From the NCBI GenBank assembly GCA_046705545.1, contig JBJKQF010000254.1, forward strand, positions 1 to 6,750: a DNA stretch of 6,750 nt. The letters are read 5' to 3'. Of this stretch, positions 1-4,805 are shown one piece after another (within the stretch, counting starts at the first letter, position 1; every line of letters starts with the position of its first letter). The translations under genes and the position numbers were made by a program. The notes under the pieces were generated by a model. It was not told where the DNA came from. It searched no databases and was given only the letters and a program-made list of their open reading frames with translations. The DNA comes from JAMCXS01 sp046705545 (GTDB lineage Bacteria > Acidobacteriota > Terriglobia > UBA7540).

Positions 1-802
1 CGATTCTGCGGCCGCCGAGGCCATTCGCGCCCTGGCGCCGGAAATCCGCCAAGTCAGCGCCGAGCGCATTCGGGACAAGATCCTTAGAATCCTGACTGAG
101 GGGAACGCGCGGCGGGGCTTTGAGTTGCTGGACGACACTGGACTGCTCGTTCAGGTACTGCCGGAAGTAAAGTCCATGCAAGGCGTCGCGCAGCCGCCCG
201 AGTTCCATCCGGAAGGCGATGTGTGGACGCACACACTAATGATGTTGGAGGGGCTCCGGCAGACGTCGCCCGCGCTGGCGCTCGGCGTTCTGCTCCACGA
301 CGTCGGCAAACCTCCCACGTTCCGCGTCCGGGAGCGCATCCGCTTTGACGGCCACGTTGAGGTAGGAGCCAAGATGGCGGAGGAAATCTGCCTGCGGTTG
401 CGGCTCTCATCCCGCGACACAGAACGCGTTTCAGAGCTGGTGCGGCATCACCTGCGCTTCAAGGACTTCCCCCAGATGCGCCGCTCCAACCAGATCCGTT
501 TTCTGCGCATGGAGGGATTCTCAGAGCATCTGGAATTGCATCGGCTGGATTGCCTGGCGAGCCATGGAATGCTGAACAACTATCACATGGCGAAGAAGAT
601 GCTTGAAGAGATTCCCGCCCAGGAGATTAAACCCCCGCGCCTGCTCAGCGGACACGACCTCGTCCGCGAAGGCTACACTCCCGGACCTGAGTTCAAACAC
701 ATTCTACAAGTGGTTGAAGACGCGCAGCTCGAAGGACAGATCGAGACCAAAGAGGCCGCACTTCACCTCGTGCGGGAAAACTTCCCCCTTGCAGGCACTT
801 GA
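1..802 (+). CDS. cca: CCA tRNA nucleotidyltransferase, C-terminal part with HD domain (5' truncated by window)
   Basis: The frame is open from base 2 to the TGA at 800-802, giving 266 visible codons; the N-terminal nucleotidyltransferase head lies upstream of the window. Visible residues 19-49 (SAERIRDKIL through LLDDTGLL) match the neck region of class II CCA-adding enzymes and poly(A) polymerases. An HD domain follows, with putative metal ligands H77 (VWTHTLMML), H99-D100 (LLHDVGKPPTF), H118 (FDGHVEVG) and D183 (LHRLDCLA). Residues 216-253 (GHDLVREGYTPGPEF, then QLEGQIETKEAAL) are the family's usual C-terminal signature. The family adds or repairs the 3' CCA of tRNA in the cytoplasm; HD-bearing members can also carry phosphodiesterase activity. 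Without the catalytic head I cannot separate a full CCA enzyme from an A-adding, CC-adding or poly(A) enzyme. The stop codon is immediately followed by the end of a convergent gene. Confidence 0.9.
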   Translation, partial: DSAAAEAIRALAPEIRQVSAERIRDKILRILTEGNARRGFELLDDTGLLVQVLPEVKSMQGVAQPPEFHPEGDVWTHTLMMLEGLRQTSPALALGVLLHDVGKPPTFRVRERIRFDGHVEVGAKMAEEICLRLRLSSRDTERVSELVRHHLRFKDFPQMRRSNQIRFLRMEGFSEHLELHRLDCLASHGMLNNYHMAKKMLEEIPAQEIKPPRLLSGHDLVREGYTPGPEFKHILQVVEDAQLEGQIETKEAALHLVRENFPLAGT

Positions 803-943
803 TTACCTTGCCCACTGCGTAAAAGCAAAGAAATAGACAACTCCGCCCAGGGCGGCGATGAGCACCACAAACATCCCCACCTTTACCCAAATCAGCTTGC
901 GGTCTTCCGCGGTGGGCTTTTCGTCGTTAATCATTTGAAACAT
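803..943 (-). CDS. Small single-pass membrane protein, 46 aa, unknown function
   Basis: The ATG at 941-943 is preceded on the minus strand by a strong ribosome site (GAGGAGGG, then TCCC, then ATG). The frame runs to TAA at 803-805. The product begins MFQMINDEKPTAEDRKLIW, so residues 5-19 are charged, and it has one hydrophobic segment at about 20-41 (VGMFVVLIAALGGVVYFFAF) with a short QWAR tail. That suggests an inner-membrane peptide; topology is uncertain. A second in-frame ATG lies three codons downstream (932-934), but spacing to the ribosome site favours the first. It ends one base after the stop of the tRNA nucleotidyltransferase, so the two genes are convergent with no spacer. I do not recognise a named family. 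The good ribosome site and clean N-tail/TM layout make a real gene likely. Confidence 0.7.
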   Translation of the reverse strand: MFQMINDEKPTAEDRKLIWVKVGMFVVLIAALGGVVYFFAFTQWAR

Positions 944-958
944 GGGACCCTCCTCTTT

Positions 959-1081
959 TCACCGGCCACAACGGATGAAGAGGTTAACCGCGAGAGTGCT
1001 TCCTTGGCCCTCGAGTTCGGTTCCGCATGCGCAGGAGGCGTGTTCGTTTGTGAGGTCGCAGGTGCTGGAGCTCCGAACCAT
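959..1081 (-). CDS. Possible small Cys-containing peptide, 40 aa
   Basis: A minus-strand ORF runs from ATG at 1079-1081 to TGA at 959-961, ending 15 bases before the ATG of the 46-aa membrane peptide. The product has four cysteines: C8, a CACG motif (C17, C19) and C38 in a terminal RCGR. The spacing is loosely zinc-knuckle-like, but no family is recognised. About two thirds of third codon positions are G or C, as in the real genes here. It lies about 29 bases downstream of the expected start of a good sigma70-like promoter. Against it, there is no convincing ribosome site before the ATG, and at this length the ORF could be chance within the 5' leader of the next gene. It is either a short first cistron or untranslated leader. 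Confidence 0.3.
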   Translation of the reverse strand: MVRSSSTCDLTNEHASCACGTELEGQGSTLAVNLFIRCGR

Positions 1082-1116
1082 CAATGTACGAAGCTTTTTC
1101 TGTGTCTCCGGCTACT

Positions 1117-1144
1117 AATTTACCCCTTCCAACTCAAAAGTCAA
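1117..1144 (-). promoter_or_regulatory. Sigma70-like promoter for the small minus-strand genes
   Basis: Reading the minus strand, TTGACT (1139-1144) is followed by a 16-base spacer and TAAATT (1117-1122). These match the -35 and -10 consensus at five and four of six positions. Transcription would start near 1110. That leaves about 29 bases to the possible 40-aa ORF and about 167 bases to the ATG of the 46-aa membrane peptide. No competing gene lies in between on this strand. Confidence 0.5.
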
Positions 1145-1215
1145 GCGCAATACGGATTTCTATCTCCTCGCATTTATTGCCCTTTCACCTGAGGAATTCA
1201 TCGCCGTGAAAGCGT

Positions 1216-1248
1216 AAAATTCCATCAATTTTGCCGCTGATTTGCCGC
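1216..1248. repeat. AT inverted repeat followed by two direct copies of TTTGCCGC
   Basis: AAAATT (1216-1221) and AATTTT (1227-1232) form a perfect inverted repeat around a 5-base centre. TTTGCCGC occurs at 1230-1237 and again at 1241-1248, a period of 11 bases or about one helical turn. Helically phased copies are typical of regulator half-sites, but short repeats like these can also arise by chance, and no regulator can be named. Confidence 0.35.
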
Positions 1249-1326
1249 AAGTAAGCCAGACTCTGAGCGCCTCTTGACCCGCGAGGTATCCTAACCATCC
1301 CACCCTAATCCGGCCGATAGACCGGG

Positions 1327-1356
1327 TTTATCTGACCTCGGCAGACGGGATATTAT
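1327..1356 (+). promoter_or_regulatory. Weak sigma70-like promoter candidate for the coiled-coil gene
   Basis: TATTAT at 1351-1356 matches the -10 consensus at five of six positions. The best -35 is TTTATC at 1327-1332, with an 18-base spacer and only three matches. Transcription from about 1363 would give a 5' leader of about 195 bases that includes the hairpins at 1385-1418 and 1511-1527. Confidence 0.25.
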
Positions 1357-1510
1357 CCAATTCTTCACTTGGAATTTTTTACCCAAACGGGGGCTCCGTT
1401 TCTTTAGGGGAGAACCCTCCGCGCTCCATGGATTTTTATAAGCCACTGAATCCACTATGCTTATGACAAGCTGCGTCTGGCACTGCGCTTGCACTACCAT
1501 TTCTAGCTCG

Positions 1511-1527
1511 CCAAGCCTGGGGCTTGG
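1511..1527 (+). promoter_or_regulatory. Perfect 7-bp hairpin just upstream of the coiled-coil gene start
   Basis: CCAAGCC (1511-1517) pairs perfectly with GGCTTGG (1521-1527) around a TGG loop, and five A follow. It ends 31 bases before the ATG at 1559 and about 13 bases before the purine-rich ribosome-site region (TGGAGGCTGAGGG, 1538-1550). The position would suit control of translation or mRNA stability. It lacks a T tract on the plus strand, so it is not a terminator. Confidence 0.4.
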
Positions 1528-1558
1528 AAAAACGACCTGGAGGCTGAGGGATACCGCG

Positions 1559-2485
1559 ATGAATGAAAATGAAAACGGAATTATGAATGAAAACGCGCAT
1601 GCGAATGAAAGCGGAAATGCGCCAGTTGATCCTGGGCGGTCCACACGGCCGCTGTGGGTAGCGGCGATTGTGATTTTATGTCTGGCGGCGGTCGCCGTCG
1701 GCTTCCTTGTGGACCAGCACAAAGTCGCCAATCAGTTAGCAGCCCGCAACCAGGAGCTGACCACCTCGCTGACCCAAACCCAGGGGCAACTGCAAGCCCT
1801 GAGCTCACGACTAAATAACTTAAAGACCGAGCAGGCCGCACGGCAACAGGCGGCCCTCGAGCACCAGCGCCGGTTGGCGGCTGAACACGCGAGATACCGG
1901 GCCCATCACCATGTGGTTAAGAGGGACGACCCTCGATGGAAGCAGGTAGAGGCGGAACTGGCCGAACATCAAAAGGCCCTCGACTCCACCCAGCAAAACC
2001 TCCAAAAGACCCAGGCGGAGTTCCAGAACAGTCTCTCTTCAACCCGGGATGAACTAAACGGCTCGATTGCCAAGAATCACAGCGAACTCGTGGAACTAGA
2101 GAGGAAGGGAGAACGGAATTACTATGAGTTTGATCTCTTCAAGGCAAAGCATTTCCAGCGCGTGGGACCGATCGCCGTCTCCCTGCGCAAAACAAATGCC
2201 AAACATCAGTTCTGCAACCTTCATCTGCTGGTGGATGATAAGGAGTTGATCAAGAAACACATCGACCTCTATGAGCCGGTTTTCTTTTATACCGACCGGA
2301 ACGGCCAGCCGCTGGAGATTGTGATAAACGAGATCAGCAAGAATCACATGCACGGATACGTGAGTGCTCCGAAGTATGCAGGGACCGCCGTGTCCGCGGA
2401 CAACCGAGCGCCCAGCCAGACGGTTGCGGCGGCTCCCATGGTGTCCGTGGCCCCCTTGCAGCACCGGCCGGACTCCACGAGGTAG
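1559..2485 (+). CDS. Membrane-anchored coiled-coil protein, 308 aa, with conserved C-terminal beta-rich domain
   Basis: The chosen ATG at 1559 lies about 8 bases after TGAGGG and begins MNENENG. The frame stays open upstream to 1457, but that extension has no ribosome site and a Cys-rich, unlikely sequence. Layout: polar Asn/Glu-rich N-tail (1-30), one membrane helix (31-51, PLWVAAIVILCLAAVAVGFLV), heptad-like Gln/Leu/Ala/Glu-rich coiled coil (about 53-115 and 127-182), compact domain (188-273, from YYEFDLFKA to HGYVSAPKY), then a disordered Ala/Pro-rich tail. The helix and basic flank suggest a cytoplasmic N-terminus with the coiled coil and domain in the periplasm. The C-terminal domain resembles uncharacterised acidobacterial proteins that I recall without a functional name. 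The coiled coil may act as a spacer or oligomeriser across the periplasm (inference). Function is unknown. It stands alone, with structured DNA on both sides. Confidence 0.8.
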   Translation: MNENENGIMNENAHANESGNAPVDPGRSTRPLWVAAIVILCLAAVAVGFLVDQHKVANQLAARNQELTTSLTQTQGQLQALSSRLNNLKTEQAARQQAALEHQRRLAAEHARYRAHHHVVKRDDPRWKQVEAELAEHQKALDSTQQNLQKTQAEFQNSLSSTRDELNGSIAKNHSELVELERKGERNYYEFDLFKAKHFQRVGPIAVSLRKTNAKHQFCNLHLLVDDKELIKKHIDLYEPVFFYTDRNGQPLEIVINEISKNHMHGYVSAPKYAGTAVSADNRAPSQTVAAAPMVSVAPLQHRPDSTR

Positions 2486-2509
2486 CGTCCGTGCAAATTT
2501 CTTGCTCCC

Positions 2510-2536
2510 GCGCGCTGAGATATAGGCCTCGCGCGC
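2510..2536 (+). terminator. GC-rich hairpin after the coiled-coil gene, no T tract
   Basis: GCGCGC (2510-2515) plus GAG (2517-2519) pairs with CTC (2528-2530) plus GCGCGC (2531-2536). One T is bulged and the loop has 8 bases. It starts 25 bases after the stop at 2485. No T run follows, so it would serve as an mRNA 3'-end stabiliser or a non-canonical terminator rather than a classic intrinsic one. Confidence 0.45.
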
Positions 2537-2571
2537 CCCTGCCGTAGGAGATTCGGCGGGGAGTTGATTTC

Positions 2572-2637
2572 TGAAAATCTGCAATAAGGGCAACTGCCGC
2601 AGCCTTGGCGGTATCATAGGGTATGCGGCAGATTTCA
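2572..2637 (+). promoter_or_regulatory. Two mutually exclusive RNA pairings (switch-like element)
   Basis: AAATCTGC (2575-2582) pairs with GCAGATTT (2628-2635), extendable to TGAAAATCTGC (2572-2582) against GCAGATTTCA (2628-2637) with one bulged A. CTGCCGCA (2594-2601) pairs perfectly with TGCGGCAG (2624-2631). Both pairings use 2628-2631, so they cannot fully form together. The terminator-like hairpin at 2691-2733 follows. This is the geometry of an attenuator or riboswitch, but it matches no class I recognise. Confidence 0.4.
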
Positions 2638-2690
2638 CACTCTTATTGTTAACGTGCCCCGAGGTGCGCTTTGGAGCCCCGGGGCCAAGT

Positions 2691-2733
2691 CCGCGCATCA
2701 GTTCGCAAACTGAGCGGTAGCGCGGTGTTTTTT
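2691..2733 (+). terminator. Intrinsic terminator-like hairpin with six T
   Basis: Outer stem CCGCGC (2691-2696) pairs with GCGCGG (2720-2725). Inner stem TCAGTT (2698-2703) pairs with AACTGA (2708-2713) around a CGCA loop. TG and six T (2728-2733) follow. CCGC (2691-2694) could alternatively pair with GCGG (2714-2717). It is either the end of the transcript from the coiled-coil gene, 206 bases past its stop, or an attenuator 151 bases before the lipoprotein start. Confidence 0.6.
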
Positions 2734-2804
2734 CAATGCGGCGCATATTCCTTGCACAAATATACCGCCACAAGTTGTGCCCGCGTTGAGATGTTATCGA
2801 GCCA

Positions 2805-2833
2805 TGAGGCGGGCGCTTGCTGAATTCGCCTCA
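2805..2833 (+). promoter_or_regulatory. 7-bp hairpin upstream of the lipoprotein ribosome site
   Basis: TGAGGCG (2805-2811) pairs perfectly with CGCCTCA (2827-2833) across a 15-base loop, 36 bases before the ribosome site of the lipoprotein gene. Its role is unknown; it may shape or stabilise the 5' end of the mRNA. Confidence 0.35.
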
Positions 2834-2869
2834 CGCACGGCCGTACAAAGGCCCTGATGATGTCAATCG

Positions 2870-2876
2870 AGGAGGT
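2870..2876 (+). promoter_or_regulatory. Strong ribosome binding site that fixes the lipoprotein start
   Basis: AGGAGGT at 2870-2876 is followed by 7 bases and ATG at 2884. The upstream in-frame ATGs at 2857 and 2860 would put this site inside the coding region, so the start is placed at 2884. Confidence 0.85.
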
Positions 2877-2883
2877 TTCTTTG

Positions 2884-4425
2884 ATGAGCAAGAAACGAGT
2901 TCAACCTTACACGTTGCTGCTGTGTTCCATCGTTCTTGCATTGGGAGTGGTAGCCTTGGTCAGTTGCGGAGGCAATAGCCAGCCGACGGCTGCAACGACG
3001 GGCACGATTAACACCTTTCTTAGCGATCCGCCCACTTGCGGAAATTTGTATTCCGACGTCTATGTAACCGTCACGAAGGTGCAAGCGAACCTTAATGCCG
3101 ATGCGGGACCGAGCGACAGCGGTTGGCAAACGTTGGTGGACCTCACCAGCACTCCCATGCAGGTTGACCTGACGAAGCTGAACCCTAGCAGCACTGCTAA
3201 CTTTTGCGGTACCCTTTTCATGCTGGGCCAGAAAGTCTTGCCGCCGGGAAAGTACCAGCAGCTCCGGCTCTACCTTCTCGCCAACAACGCCTCCTCAGGT
3301 CCTTCCGACAATGCGTGCTCGAAGGGCTGGAACTGCGTGGTTCCCAACGGCTCAAGTTCCACTTATGAATTGCAGTTGGCCAGCCAAGCCCAGACGGGAA
3401 TCAAGATTCCTTCTTCCCAGATCTCGAACGGCGGCCTCACCGTCACGGTTGGCCAGAGCGTGGACCTGAACATCGATATCAACTCCTGCTCCATCGTACG
3501 GCAGGGCAACGGCACATACCTCTTGAAGCCCGTGCTGCACGCGGGCGAGGTGTCGATGAACACCAACACGATCAGCGGCAAGGTGGTGCAGGGCTCCACA
3601 GGAGCGAACCCCGGAGCGCCCATCATCGGCGCTGTGGTGATGCTCGAGCAGCCCGATCCCAACGACGCGACGATCGACCGCGTGATTATGTCGGGGGTGA
3701 CGCAGCAGGACGGCACCTTCGCCTTCTGCCCGCTGCCACCCAGCAACAGCAGCAACTTTGACGTGGTGGTCGGAGGCCCAGCCCCGCAATCGCTCACGGA
3801 TTCCACCTACAATCCTTCGGTGGTGTTTAATGTTGGCGTTGGCGACGGCACGGGCAGCATTCCCTTGTTCCCGGAGACAGGCACGCCTAGCGGACCGGCC
3901 ACGATCTCCGGCCAGATACTCACTTCGGACGGCAGTTCCCAGCCCGTGAGCGGCGGCGTGCAGATTTCAGCGCTGCAATCGGTCACCGATCCCTCTGACA
4001 ACTCCGTCATCAAGGTAACGGTGCCGCTGTTCGACTGGACGTCCGCGCCCGCGAGCAACGTGACCAGCGCGCAGCCGCCCATCTACACCACGGTGGATAC
4101 CACGTCCGCCTCGAACGGCTGCGCCACCGGCTCTGCCGACTGCGTGGGTTACAGCGTTTCGGTGCCCGCCAGCAACGCGGCCGCCGGAGACTATAACAGC
4201 TCATCGGGCAACAACGTTACCGCCCCCAGTACCTCGGACCCCGTCACCTACTACATCAACGCGCTCGCCGACGGATCGAGCGACGGCTTGATGACCTGCA
4301 CCTCGCTTTCCAGCTCGCAGACCAGCGATCCGGTGACCGTGACTCCAGGAGGCAGCGCCGACCAAACCCAATCCGGCGAGAGTTCCCTGAAGTTTACCTT
4401 CTCAAGCTGCAGCACCTCACCTTAA
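2884..4425 (+). CDS. DUF4382 domain-containing lipoprotein, 513 aa
   Basis: Starting at the ATG behind AGGAGGT, residues 1-28 form a lipoprotein signal peptide: a basic n-region (MSKKR), a hydrophobic core and the lipobox LVSC with Cys28 followed by GG. The mature protein should be lipid-anchored in the envelope. Residues 40-224 are a DUF4382 domain, with GTINTFLSDPP at its start, VYVTVTKVQANL, LPPGKYQQLRLYL and a closing YLLKPVLHAGEV. After it come two beta-sandwich-like segments, each opening with ISG (ISGKVVQG at 230 and ISGQILTS at 341); the first has the QQDGTFAFCPLPP pattern of carboxypeptidase-regulatory-like repeats. The remainder is rich in Ser, Thr, Asn and Gly. Ten cysteines follow Cys28 (52, 108, 145, 151, 202, 282, 413, 420, 472, 509), an even number compatible with periplasmic disulfides. 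DUF4382 has no established biochemical role; a surface or adhesion role is inference. Confidence 0.88.
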   Translation: MSKKRVQPYTLLLCSIVLALGVVALVSCGGNSQPTAATTGTINTFLSDPPTCGNLYSDVYVTVTKVQANLNADAGPSDSGWQTLVDLTSTPMQVDLTKLNPSSTANFCGTLFMLGQKVLPPGKYQQLRLYLLANNASSGPSDNACSKGWNCVVPNGSSSTYELQLASQAQTGIKIPSSQISNGGLTVTVGQSVDLNIDINSCSIVRQGNGTYLLKPVLHAGEVSMNTNTISGKVVQGSTGANPGAPIIGAVVMLEQPDPNDATIDRVIMSGVTQQDGTFAFCPLPPSNSSNFDVVVGGPAPQSLTDSTYNPSVVFNVGVGDGTGSIPLFPETGTPSGPATISGQILTSDGSSQPVSGGVQISALQSVTDPSDNSVIKVTVPLFDWTSAPASNVTSAQPPIYTTVDTTSASNGCATGSADCVGYSVSVPASNAAAGDYNSSSGNNVTAPSTSDPVTYYINALADGSSDGLMTCTSLSSSQTSDPVTVTPGGSADQTQSGESSLKFTFSSCSTSP

Positions 4426-4443
4426 TGGTTGTGTACGTGGTGC

Positions 4444-4471
4444 GCGGGGGTGATTCGGAAATCGCCCCCGC
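4444..4471 (+). terminator. 12-bp hairpin after the DUF4382 gene
   Basis: GCGGGGGTGATT (4444-4455) pairs with AATCGCCCCCGC (4460-4471) around a CGGA loop, with one G-T wobble. It begins 19 bases after the stop at 4425. No T run follows on either strand, but the stem is very stable and well placed as the 3' end of the lipoprotein mRNA. Confidence 0.55.
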
Positions 4472-4492
4472 AAGACCGCCTGAAGCGGCAGA

Positions 4493-4507
4493 AGGCCGTC
4501 ACGGCCT
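4493..4507 (-). terminator. Short GC-rich palindromic hairpin downstream of tRNA-Leu
   Basis: AGGCCG (4493-4498) and CGGCCT (4502-4507) form a 6-bp hairpin around TCA. It lies 37 bases past the 3' end of the minus-strand tRNA. A T-rich stretch (CTTTTGATCTTTT) sits between the tRNA and the hairpin, the wrong order for a classic terminator. It could serve either converging transcript. Confidence 0.25.
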
Positions 4508-4543
4508 GAGCGCGATCTGAAGCTGAGGGAAAAGATCAAAAGC

Positions 4544-4630
4544 TGGTGCCGAAGAGAGGACTCGAACCTCCACTCCCTGACGGGAACTACACCCTGAATG
4601 TAGCGCGTCTGCCAGTTCCGCCACTTCGGC
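4544..4630 (-). tRNA. tRNA-Leu (anticodon CAG), CCA encoded
   Basis: On the minus strand, acceptor arm GCCGAAG (4624-4630) pairs perfectly with CTTCGGC, followed by discriminator A and an encoded CCA (4544-4546). The anticodon stem CTACA/TGTAG encloses loop TTCAGGG, giving anticodon CAG at 4594-4596, which reads the leucine codon CUG. A long variable arm (TCCCG/GGGAG type) marks it as class II. The T arm has a five-pair stem and the canonical TTCGAGT loop. Length is 87 bases including CCA. All conserved parts are present, so it should be functional. The mature CCA end does not depend on the CCA enzyme for first synthesis, only for repair. Confidence 0.96.
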
Positions 4631-4697
4631 AACTGCGGGCGTCGCCCCAAATTTCCCTGCTGCAAGCAGAATACGGTTGGTGAAGGCGACAGGATTC

Positions 4698-4726
4698 ATG
4701 TTGCCATTGGCCCCGCAACCTGTCAA
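4698..4726 (-). promoter_or_regulatory. Candidate promoter for tRNA-Leu
   Basis: Reading the minus strand, a perfect -35 consensus TTGACA (4721-4726) is followed by 17 bases and CAACAT (4698-4703), which keeps only three of six -10 positions, including the important A2 and T6. The transcript would start near 4691 and carry a precursor of about 60 bases before the tRNA 5' end. Confidence 0.4.
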
Positions 4727-4787
4727 GCCGCGCGGCGCGGGCAGCGGTCAGTCTGGTCTTGTAGCGGGGAGCTTACCAGGCCACATG

Positions 4788-4805
4788 GAGGCGTAAAGCC
4801 GCCTC
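4788..4805 (-). terminator. Hairpin at the stop codon of the DUF4149-like gene
   Basis: GAGGCG and CGCCTC (4788-4793 and 4800-4805) form a perfect 6-bp stem with a 6-base loop, starting at the last base of the TAG stop on the minus strand. No T run follows, so termination is uncertain. If it leaks, transcription would run into the tRNA-Leu gene on the same strand. Confidence 0.3.

Larger units (their letters stand above)
1145..1558. other. Gene-poor spacer and probable leader upstream of the coiled-coil protein
   Basis: No ORF here has a ribosome site or recognisable product. The stretch holds an AT inverted repeat with direct repeats (1216-1248), a weak promoter candidate (1327-1356) and three hairpins. 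These are AAACGG/CCGTTT at 1385-1401, AGGG/CCCT at 1406-1418, and CCAAGCC/GGCTTGG at 1511-1527. It is therefore probably regulatory DNA plus a 5' leader of up to about 195 bases for the gene starting at 1559. No known riboswitch class was recognised. Confidence 0.5.
2486..2883 (+). other. Structured 398-base spacer/leader between coiled-coil gene and DUF4382 lipoprotein gene
   Basis: No convincing gene is present on either strand. In order there are a strong hairpin (2510-2536), two mutually exclusive 8-bp pairings (2572-2637), a GC palindrome GCCCCGGGGC (2676-2685) and a hairpin with six T (2691-2733). Further on are GCACAA/TTGTGC (2754-2780), TGAGGCG/CGCCTCA (2805-2833), GGCC/GGCC (2839-2853) and the ribosome site at 2870-2876. 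I found no good sigma70 promoter between 2734 and 2883, so the lipoprotein mRNA may start further upstream and pass through these elements. Confidence 0.55.

Noticed and set aside
935..1192. 85-codon plus-strand ORF after the tRNA nucleotidyltransferase
   Set aside because: It starts at TTG without a ribosome site, overlaps the promoter and start of the minus-strand small genes, and the product resembles no family.
1457..1558. Longer N-terminus for the coiled-coil protein
   Set aside because: The 34 extra residues are Cys-rich and unlike the rest. The start lacks a ribosome site and the stretch contains the 1511-1527 hairpin; ATG at 1559 fits better.
1291..1731. 146-codon minus-strand ORF over the start of the coiled-coil gene
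   Set aside because: It lies antisense to the leader and N-terminus of a better supported gene, with no ribosome site or domain.
2096..2773. 225-codon minus-strand ORF
   Set aside because: It is antisense to the end of the coiled-coil gene and crosses the hairpin-rich spacer and the T-tract terminator. The product has no recognisable domain and the start has no ribosome site.
2827..2860. Cyclic di-GMP (GEMM) riboswitch suggested by ACGCACGGCC ... AAAGGCC
   Set aside because: Only short fragments resemble the consensus; the paired helices and the conserved GCAAACC-type core are missing.
3352..3806. Two overlapping minus-strand ORFs of about 145 codons inside the lipoprotein gene
   Set aside because: They are opposite a clear DUF4382 lipoprotein frame. 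The products are His/Arg- or Pro-rich without family features, as expected of GC-rich antisense frames.
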